DNA of 9,518 nt from Calditrichia bacterium (GTDB taxonomy: Bacteria > Calditrichota > Calditrichia > Calditrichales > Calditrichaceae): NCBI GenBank assembly GCA_027039465.1, contig JALWEA010000393.1, positions 1-9,518 on the forward strand, read 5' to 3'. Every line of letters starts with the position of its first letter. Position 1 is the stretch's first letter. Below, piece after piece: positions 1 through 5,911 of this stretch. Position numbers and translations under genes: made by a program. The notes beneath the pieces are model-generated. The model saw nothing but the letters and a program-made list of their open reading frames with translations. It was not told the origin of the DNA and made no database searches.

Positions 1-80
1 GTTTGTTGCTTCGTCTGATTTCTTCGATCCACCGGATCATTTAAGTTAGAGAAGAATTTATAAATAAAATTAGACTTAAC

Positions 81-109
81 TTGCGGCATTCATAGTTAAA
101 GCCGATAAT
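81..109 (+). promoter_or_regulatory. Candidate sigma70-type promoter of the 142-1002 gene
   Basis: A TTGCGG box at 81-86 and a GATAAT box at 104-109 are separated by 17 bp, about 32 nt before the start codon. The -35 box matches the consensus only in its first three bases, and the surroundings are AT-rich, so a chance match is possible. Confidence 0.35.
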
Positions 110-141
110 AAATGTAAATCAATAAAAAGGAGATTTGGATC

Positions 142-1002
142 ATGAAGTTAAGATTTTTAATATTATTATTCTTCTGTTCTTTTCTATTCGCCCAAGAAAA
201 TATTAGCTCTAAATTTAAATTGGTATTCAAAATAAATAGTGAGAATATAGAGAAAGTTAAAAAATCAATAGAAGGTAAAACATATATTTATTATGAACAA
301 ATGTGTATTGATACAATTAATAAGGAGTTAACGCTAGGTTTATTGATTTGGGATGATAAATTAAGCAAAAATAAAGTAATATTTGTTAATCAAAATGGGG
401 ATATTCTATTTGAGTCAAACTACTTTAATTACATTTTTGATGTTATTGGCGAACCTGCTCAATTTCGTTATTTTAATTCAAAAATTTACTTGGCAGGTTC
501 AACGGGAAAAGCTTTACTAATAGAAAAAGATAGTATTAAGTTTGTTGAATCACCTTGGTTAGAATTTAAGTTAAGGGGAAAATACTCCGGCCCAAATTTT
601 AAATATGAAGTTGGATTTTTAGGTTATAGTCCTCTTTTTAAAATAATGGATAATAATTTATATACTATCGAGTTAGATGGAACATTTGATCAATATAAAT
701 TAGAGAAGAATTCTTCCAAGTTTATTGCCCAATATGAACTACCGTTACCCGATACTGTTAATAATTTAAAAGATTTTTTAGTATTATGGTTAGATCCTAT
801 CGTCGGGAAATACGGTGATGTCATTTTCCTTTGGGGAAGGGCGCATGAATTGGTTTCATATAACATCAAAAATAAAAAGTTAAAATCATTTAGCATCCAA
901 AATTTATTTTCAGCATACAACATTGGTCAAATATTGACAGATTTAGAGACAATGGGCTTATCCTATTATTCTCTTCCAAATACATCTTACATTGTCGTAT
1001 AA
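142..1002 (+). CDS. Secreted protein of unknown function, AT-rich
   Basis: I do not recognise this 286-residue protein. Residues 1-17 are a clear Sec signal peptide (M-K-L-R, then a hydrophobic run rich in L and F, ending F-A before Q-E), so the mature protein is exported. No transmembrane segment follows. The rest has short hydrophobic strands alternating with polar turns (for example around residues 75-95, 108-135 and 160-185), which fits an all-beta or propeller-like fold, but this is only an impression. AAGGAGA at 127-133, 8 nt before the ATG, supports the start. Base composition is much richer in A and T than the three-gene operon downstream, with many AAA, AAT, TTA and ATA codons, which suggests a different origin or relaxed selection. 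After the TAA at 1000-1002 the same frame stays open for 11 more codons reading T-D-T-G-I-H-I-F-R-Y-E, a natural-looking beta-strand end, so the gene may be slightly truncated. It faces the operon tail to tail. Confidence 0.75.
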   Translation: MKLRFLILLFFCSFLFAQENISSKFKLVFKINSENIEKVKKSIEGKTYIYYEQMCIDTINKELTLGLLIWDDKLSKNKVIFVNQNGDILFESNYFNYIFDVIGEPAQFRYFNSKIYLAGSTGKALLIEKDSIKFVESPWLEFKLRGKYSGPNFKYEVGFLGYSPLFKIMDNNLYTIELDGTFDQYKLEKNSSKFIAQYELPLPDTVNNLKDFLVLWLDPIVGKYGDVIFLWGRAHELVSYNIKNKKLKSFSIQNLFSAYNIGQILTDLETMGLSYYSLPNTSYIVV

Positions 1003-1318
1003 ACAGATACAGGAATTCATATTTTTAGATATGAATAATACCTTAATTTGATGCATGGTTAATTCATTAATTTGGTTTTCGGATGCAGAAGCGCAGCCGC
1101 GACCAAGCAACGCATGCTGTTGCAAAAATAAATTTAAACAACAAATACACGGTTTTTTGATTATAAATAAAATATCAAAATATTAAATCTTAAATACACC
1201 AATACGTGTTTACCCGTGCAAATCCGAGGCTAAAAAGAATTCTTCGGCACATTAAATTTTGACAAAGTTGCGATCGGGAACGGGCCAAAAACAGGTCAAG
1301 CGATTCATGACTTTATGA

Positions 1319-1364
1319 TTAACCTCATAATTTTAATAGGGCAGTATAAAAATTATGAGGTTAA
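1319..1364. repeat. Perfect 16-bp inverted repeat
   Basis: The arm TTAACCTCATAATTTT at 1319-1334 is exactly complementary to 1349-1364, with a 14-nt loop (1335-1348). The stem is AT-rich and not followed by a clean T tract, so it is not a classic intrinsic terminator. It may be a small mobile-element remnant, an RNA-stabilising hairpin at the end of the 142-1002 transcript, or a protein-binding palindrome. Confidence 0.8.
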
Positions 1365-1396
1365 AATTATAATACATTATAAAAATTCTTGGTTTG

Positions 1397-1417
1397 ATTC
1401 AAAATTCAAAATTCAAA
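1397..1417 (+). repeat. Short tandem repeat, three ATTCAAA units
   Basis: Three exact, adjacent copies of the 7-bp unit ATTCAAA lie just before the operon terminator. A repeat this short in AT-rich non-coding DNA is probably slippage without function. Confidence 0.7.
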
Positions 1418-1440
1418 ATATCCGAATAATGTAAATTAAA

Positions 1441-1476
1441 CAAAAAAAGGCCGCCGGGAAAATCCGCGGCGGCCTT
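1441..1476 (-). terminator. Rho-independent terminator of the glucanase operon
   Basis: Read on the minus strand, the hairpin AAGGCCGCCG / CGGCGGCCTT (arms 1467-1476 and 1447-1456, extendable inward by two GC pairs with one bulged base) is followed directly by seven T residues (complement of 1442-1448). It lies about 20 nt past the TAG stop of the last operon gene. In the plus direction the T tract is poor, so it mainly serves the minus-strand operon. Confidence 0.92.
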
Positions 1477-1495
1477 GGTTTAAAGCGCGGGAAAC

Positions 1496-4024
1496 CTATT
1501 TCATTAACAGCATCTTTCTTGTTTGCACAAAGTTACCGGCCTTAATGCGGTACAGGTACAAGCCGGAAGCCAAATGGCTGGCGTCAAACGTAATCCGATG
1601 CGTACCAGCCGTTTGATGTCCGTTGAACAAGGTGGCCACTTTTTGTCCCAAAACCGTGTAAACCGCAATTTCAACCTGCGTATTTTTACCCAACGAATAG
1701 GCAATGGTCGTCGTCGGGTTGAACGGATTGGGATAGTTCTGTTCCAAACGGAACGTATTCACCGTATGCAGTTGGTCGTCAATAGCCGTAGCAACCTTAT
1801 TGGTATCGCCGATCCAGGTGTAGCTCCAGAATTGAGCGCCCTGCCACGAGGTGTCGTTGTTCTTATTGGAATAGGACAAAATACCGTCGCGTACGTTCTT
1901 ATGATCCGAATCGTGAATGACCAGATCCAGCGGAATGCGCATACCGTTCACCGGATGGAAACGGGCGTCGCCTGCTGCGCCGCGCACGTTAATGGAATCC
2001 AACGGAATCTTGCATTCGATTACATAATCCGAAGCGCCCATGGGTGTAAAATTGTAAAATTCGGAGGGATTTGCAAACTCGGCCGGTGTAAAGCCAGCCT
2101 GATCATTATGAAATCCGTCGTAGAGTAAGACAAACTTGTAATCGGGCTGATCACCGCGTTCAAAACCGTAGTGTTGGCGGGTGAAATTATAAAGACCCAT
2201 GTAAACCTCAACAATATCGTCTTCCCAGAAATTTCCTTCGGGATCGTAGCTGTAAACATCATCCAGAATATCAAACGCCATGTACAGGTAATTATCGTCA
2301 ATCGCCAGATAAATCGTTGCCGTTAAATCGTCGTCGCTGTCAAAGCTGCCTCCGGCAACATGAGATGTGGATGGAGACAGAACAAACGGTTTGATAACTT
2401 CCGGATCCCATTCGCTGACGTCGCCGTCCGCCTGAAAATTTTCGGGAGGCGTTAAAGAAATGGTGGGAATGCCCTGCGCCGTATTTTCAACCGGATCCGT
2501 AAAACTCGGGTCGGATACATTCCCCGCGGCGTCCGTGCAAACAACGGCGTAATATTCCGTAACCTTGTGATCTTTCAAAGGATAATAAATGAAATGGGCA
2601 AGAGATTGCGTTCCTTCGGAAATTTTTTCGCCAATCACTTCCACGCCTTCGGCCGTTACATCGCTAAAGGGCTTATCGCTGGCGTAAACGGTGTAAGTTT
2701 CGCCTTCTTCGCCTGGCACATCTTCCCAAATAACCAAATTGTAATAATCCGCCGCAATGGCCGAAACGCCTGTCGGTGCGGCCGGAGCCACCACATCGAT
2801 TACCGGATTGCCCGTCCACAGGTCGGTGATGTAAATATTCTTATCCTTGGAAGAAACGCCGTTGGTCATAAATTGCAAAACGGAAACATGGCTGGAATCG
2901 AAATTGCTGGTGCCGTCCTGATAAGGCATTTCACTCAATTTGAACGCATATTGATGCCATTGGTTGTCCGTTACCGGCGTAAAGACCTGACCGCGTTTGG
3001 CGTTGCCGTCTTCGATTTGAATACGCAAATCACCCACACCGTCTTCGGCCTTCATTTTAAATTTGATGGAATCGGTAGCCCAGGAAAAGCTCATGTCGTA
3101 CGGAGGATCAATGCTCCAGCCACCGCCGCTCCAACCGTTGTTCCATTCGTCCCCCGGAATCCAATGAATGGCGTTGGTGCCAGCTTCCGGGCCTGCGCCT
3201 TCTTCCACCTTAATCGTGGATTGTCCCCAGGTGAATGTGGATAAGCTGTTAGCCAACGCTTTGCCGTTGAAGAAAATAAAAGATTTTTTAGCAGGCGAAT
3301 ATAAAGTAATGTGATCCACAATAAGCGTTCCCTGGGAATAATCGCCTTCGCCCGCGCCGTTGATGGAATATTCGAACGAAAATCCTTTTATTTTGTCCAA
3401 ATCCAATTTGTCGTTTCCGGCGATACCGGCCCAACCGGTGCGATTAAAGGACTCGCCGCCCCATTCGTCGGAATTGGGATCGTCGCGGCCGTCTTTGAGC
3501 GCCATCTTAAAAACATGCCATCCGGGTTCGTCGTCCAGAATGTAATGGAACGAATACCAATATTCGCAGTCGCTAATCGAGTAGGTTTTGTTGCCGTCCG
3601 GCGAATCGGAAACATCGTGCAGACAAAAGCGGAAATGAACGCGTCCCGGCAGCGTTTGCGGAACGGCATTGTAATACCAAACTTCGATTGAATCGTAGTT
3701 TGACCAATCATAAACCGCATTGGAATCCGGATTCCAATGTTCGATTTTGGTATAGCCGCCCCAACCTTCCTTGTTGTGCACGGAATAATCCATTTTAAAT
3801 GCGCCCGCGCCGGAATAAACCGGATCGGTTACGTAACTGTAATGAATCCAGCCATAGGCCGAATCGGCATTGGCATTGGTTTGGTAATGTTGCCCGCCGA
3901 AATTATCGAAATAAGCCCAGAAGTTGGTGTCGGCAGGAGCGCTGTCAAAATCATCAAATAATACCCGCTCCTGAGCCAGCAAAAACAGCGGGAACAAAAG
4001 TGAAAGTAAAAAAACACGAACCAT
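1496..4024 (-). CDS. Non-catalytic multi-module carbohydrate-binding protein with T9SS sorting domain
   Basis: This 842-residue exported protein has no recognisable catalytic domain. In order: signal peptide (1-17, ending L-L-A before Q-E-R); a beta-sandwich module at about 21-243 that begins with D-D-F-D and resembles CBM11 (the W-Y-S-F motif, G-W-H-V-F, D-L-D-K-I-K-G-F-S-F and closing I-V-D-H-I-T-L-Y); a second galactose-binding-like module at about 248-405; a fibronectin type III domain at about 412-512; a CBM9/DOMON-like domain at about 521-745 (A-I-D-D-N-Y-L-Y-M-A-F, then W-E-D-D-I-V-E-V-Y-M); and a T9SS type A sorting domain at 760-842 starting E-Q-N-Y-P-N-P-F-N-P. AGGAGGA six nt before the ATG fixes the start. 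It is the last gene of the operon, 34 nt after the GH16 gene. Known CBM11 members bind beta-1,3-1,4-glucan, matching the neighbouring enzyme. I infer a surface glycan-binding role, comparable in function to SusE/F-type proteins but unrelated in architecture. The exact CBM family of each module needs a profile search. Confidence 0.85.
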   Translation of the reverse strand: MVRVFLLSLLFPLFLLAQERVLFDDFDSAPADTNFWAYFDNFGGQHYQTNANADSAYGWIHYSYVTDPVYSGAGAFKMDYSVHNKEGWGGYTKIEHWNPDSNAVYDWSNYDSIEVWYYNAVPQTLPGRVHFRFCLHDVSDSPDGNKTYSISDCEYWYSFHYILDDEPGWHVFKMALKDGRDDPNSDEWGGESFNRTGWAGIAGNDKLDLDKIKGFSFEYSINGAGEGDYSQGTLIVDHITLYSPAKKSFIFFNGKALANSLSTFTWGQSTIKVEEGAGPEAGTNAIHWIPGDEWNNGWSGGGWSIDPPYDMSFSWATDSIKFKMKAEDGVGDLRIQIEDGNAKRGQVFTPVTDNQWHQYAFKLSEMPYQDGTSNFDSSHVSVLQFMTNGVSSKDKNIYITDLWTGNPVIDVVAPAAPTGVSAIAADYYNLVIWEDVPGEEGETYTVYASDKPFSDVTAEGVEVIGEKISEGTQSLAHFIYYPLKDHKVTEYYAVVCTDAAGNVSDPSFTDPVENTAQGIPTISLTPPENFQADGDVSEWDPEVIKPFVLSPSTSHVAGGSFDSDDDLTATIYLAIDDNYLYMAFDILDDVYSYDPEGNFWEDDIVEVYMGLYNFTRQHYGFERGDQPDYKFVLLYDGFHNDQAGFTPAEFANPSEFYNFTPMGASDYVIECKIPLDSINVRGAAGDARFHPVNGMRIPLDLVIHDSDHKNVRDGILSYSNKNNDTSWQGAQFWSYTWIGDTNKVATAIDDQLHTVNTFRLEQNYPNPFNPTTTIAYSLGKNTQVEIAVYTVLGQKVATLFNGHQTAGTHRITFDASHLASGLYLYRIKAGNFVQTRKMLLMK

Positions 4025-4030
4025 AAAAAG

Positions 4031-4037
4031 TCCTCCT
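4031..4037 (-). promoter_or_regulatory. Strong Shine-Dalgarno of the multi-CBM gene
   Basis: AGGAGGA on the minus strand, 6 nt before the ATG, within the 34-nt gap after the GH16 stop codon. It is the strongest ribosome binding site of the operon, which suggests that the binding protein is made in quantity. Confidence 0.85.
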
Positions 4038-4058
4038 GTTGGTTAATGAAAAACACAT

Positions 4059-5888
4059 TTATTTGAGCAAAACAATTTTTTTTGTTTGAATTTGTCGTTC
4101 GGCGGCGCCGGAGTAAATCATTTGCACAAAATAAATGCCGCTGGCCGTAATGGCCTGCCACGGAATTAAATGGGAACCGGCCGTTAAATTCCGATAATTT
4201 TTGGTGAAAATCACTTGACCCTGCAAATTGAAAATACGCACCCGTACGGTTCCGTTTTCCGGTAAGGCCACGGGGAACACGGTGCGATTGTTAAAGGGAT
4301 TGGGATAATTCGGTAAACATCTGAAAGAGCCTGGAACCGAAGACGATCTTCCAAAGGAAAGGCCGGTTTGCAGCGGAAAGATTTCAATGGCATTCAATAA
4401 AGACACACCGACACGATTGACCAAATGAATGTCCAAAATCCCGTCGTTAACCTGCAACGAATCCGCTTGCAGGCATACGGCCTTTTGAAATCCGTATTGA
4501 GCAATCGGGTCGAGATTTTCGGCAATTTTACGATTTTCGGCTACAATATCGAAAACGCGTTGTCCGCTTTCCTTGACTTTATTTTCGGCCAAATGTAATA
4601 CCAGGCGATAAAGGCCGTTCGGCACTCTGATTTTGTAAGTAACCGCCTCGTGCAATTCCGTCCGGTAAACGGAATCATTGGCACAACCGGCAATATGCGG
4701 ATGTTGGTAGAACGTTTCAGCAAATCCGTCCTGATGGCCGTACATGCGATCCGGTCGCCATTGCTGATCTCCCAAATAGTCGCCGAATGCCTCGCCCCCG
4801 GCATTAATGCGAATAGGGAAGGGCAGCCATTGCAGTCGTTTAATGGTAAGCACCTGCCCGATTTGCACATTTGCCGGTTGTGCCCGGTCTTTAATACCGA
4901 GTACCGCCAAATTGTATGATCTTCCTTCTTGCGGCGTGCTCACTTTCAATTCAACCGTGCGTCGGTCGGATTGCAATTTTGCCCATTTAACGGTTAAGCC
5001 GGGAATACGGAAGTTGCCAACGGTCGTTGCGGAAACAGAATCCAGCTCTTCGCTAAAGCGGGCAAAAACCGTGCTGTCCAGCATCCAGACATAAAGCATT
5101 TGCGGCGGATTCTTATCTACCAAGCCTAAGTGATCATTGTCGGTCAGGCATAAAATCATTTTGCCGTCTTTGAAAACAATATTTTCCGGCGTGAAATCAC
5201 AGTTGTTGCCATCAAAAGTGTGGGTTGCCTTTTGCCAGCGGTCGGCATTAAAAGCATCAAAGTCGTCTTTCCATTGCAGGGTAAAGTTATTATTCGTCCC
5301 GCAATTGCCCGCGTTGGGTGTGTAGGCGGCGTAACTGACCCAGTCATAATAGGAAAAGATCGGTAATTGCGCGTCAAACCATTCACCGGCCCAGTCTTGC
5401 CATTGCGGATTCCAGAGATTCATCATGATTTTTTGCGGATAGTGAAAATCCGCGATGAAAGTATCGTTTTGGCGGTAGATTTCCTCCCCATCCACAAACC
5501 AGGCAATGTAATCCGGCGTCCATTCGAAGGTGTAAACATGGTAACCGTCATGGGTGTTAAACGGAACCCATTGGTGGCTCGGGCGAATTTTTTGGTAAGG
5601 CCCGATGCTGGTAACCTGCACATTGTGATCGTAGCGCGCTAAAATCTCCACATCAATCTCATTCCATTCCGAAGACGTTTGAAAATCGTGAAAGGTAAAA
5701 AACGAGGATAAAAACCCGCTACCGGCCGGCGGCTTCATGCGCACCTCGAAACGTCCGTAAGTAAAAGAATCCTTGGTGCGCAGTTCGGCGCCTTTGTAAT
5801 TTTTAGCCCGCAACATGGTGCCCGGGATTAACGAAAAACAAAGCAACGCCAAAAGCAAGATTTTATTTTTTATTATTTGGGAAATCAA
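4059..5888 (-). CDS. Circularly permuted GH16 beta-glucanase (lichenase type) with Ig-like, malectin-like and T9SS sorting domains
   Basis: A secreted endo-beta-glucanase predicted to cleave beta-1,3-1,4-glucan. Numbering is for the 609-residue form. Signal peptide 1-28. Residues 29-190 match the usual C-terminal part of a GH16 lichenase: G-A-E-L-R-T, then W75-N-E77-I-D79-V-E81 (nucleophile E77, helper D79, acid/base E81), H-V-Y-T-F-E-W-T-P-D-Y, and N-L-W. Residues 202-249 match the segment that normally comes first: D-D-F-D-A-F-N, R-W-Q-K-A, T-F-D-G-N, T-P-E-N-I-V-F-K-D-G-K-M. This swapped order is that of the Fibrobacter succinogenes 1,3-1,4-beta-D-glucanase. An SbsA/Big_5-type Ig-like domain (260-350), a malectin-like domain (355-505, with R-T-E-L-H-E-A-V-T-Y and G-Q-R-V-F-D-I) and a T9SS tail (526-609, N-Y-P-N-P-F-N at 527) follow. 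No ATG lies in a sensible place. I chose the TTG at 5888 because GGAG sits 9 nt before it; a TTG at 5924 would overlap the GH5 gene and has no comparable site. Specificity for mixed-linkage glucan rather than laminarin is inferred from similarity. Confidence 0.9.
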   Translation of the reverse strand: MISQIIKNKILLLALLCFSLIPGTMLRAKNYKGAELRTKDSFTYGRFEVRMKPPAGSGFLSSFFTFHDFQTSSEWNEIDVEILARYDHNVQVTSIGPYQKIRPSHQWVPFNTHDGYHVYTFEWTPDYIAWFVDGEEIYRQNDTFIADFHYPQKIMMNLWNPQWQDWAGEWFDAQLPIFSYYDWVSYAAYTPNAGNCGTNNNFTLQWKDDFDAFNADRWQKATHTFDGNNCDFTPENIVFKDGKMILCLTDNDHLGLVDKNPPQMLYVWMLDSTVFARFSEELDSVSATTVGNFRIPGLTVKWAKLQSDRRTVELKVSTPQEGRSYNLAVLGIKDRAQPANVQIGQVLTIKRLQWLPFPIRINAGGEAFGDYLGDQQWRPDRMYGHQDGFAETFYQHPHIAGCANDSVYRTELHEAVTYKIRVPNGLYRLVLHLAENKVKESGQRVFDIVAENRKIAENLDPIAQYGFQKAVCLQADSLQVNDGILDIHLVNRVGVSLLNAIEIFPLQTGLSFGRSSSVPGSFRCLPNYPNPFNNRTVFPVALPENGTVRVRIFNLQGQVIFTKNYRNLTAGSHLIPWQAITASGIYFVQMIYSGAAERQIQTKKIVLLK

Positions 5889-5897
5889 AATGTGCAG

Positions 5898-5901
5898 CTC
5901 C
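5898..5901 (-). promoter_or_regulatory. Ribosome binding site supporting the TTG start of the GH16 gene
   Basis: GGAG on the minus strand, 9 nt before the TTG at 5888-5886 and 10 nt beyond the GH5 stop codon (5912-5914). The tight spacing fits translation of the GH16 gene by ribosomes finishing GH5. The rare start codon may lower its yield. Confidence 0.6.
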
Positions 5902-5911
5902 GTTAAATGTT

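Larger units (their letters stand above)
1003..1440. other. AT-rich intergenic region between convergent genes
   Basis: This stretch has no credible gene. It holds a possible 11-codon in-frame extension of the upstream gene (1003-1038), a GC-richer patch at about 1080-1125 with a weak imperfect stem (TTGGT at 1072-1076 against ACCAA at 1102-1106) and a small GCAAC/GTTGC stem (1107-1111 and 1119-1123), a perfect 16-bp inverted repeat (1319-1364), and a short triplicated ATTCAAA. An open frame at 1234-1434 has no start codon near its beginning and no ribosome binding site, so I do not call it. Confidence 0.6.

Noticed and set aside
1..49. Possible gene ends or start at the left edge: plus-strand frame ending S-S-D-F-F-D-P-P-D-H-L-S at 49, another ending I-S-S-I-H-R-I-I at about 44, or a minus-strand start at 40 reading M-I-R-W-I-E-E-I-R-R-S-K-Q
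   Set aside because: All three are too short to choose between, and the minus-strand start lacks a clear ribosome binding site.
1072..1123. Integron attC-like recombination site after the AT-rich gene
   Set aside because: There are small imperfect stems (TTGGT/ACCAA, GCAAC/GTTGC), but no proper GTTRRRY and RYYYAAC core pair.
1252..1308. Minus-strand 18-residue peptide frame starting at 1308
   Set aside because: Very short, no ribosome binding site and downstream of the operon terminator.
1234..1434. 67-codon plus-strand open frame in the gap before the terminator
   Set aside because: It has no start codon until 1315, no ribosome binding site, and runs through the perfect inverted repeat and the triplicated ATTCAAA.
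1523..2128. 201-codon plus-strand open frame inside the multi-CBM gene
   Set aside because: It lies antisense to a gene with clear domains and sorting tail, has no ribosome binding site or recognisable motif, and is a shadow of the high-GC codon pattern. The same holds for the frame at 2567-3244.
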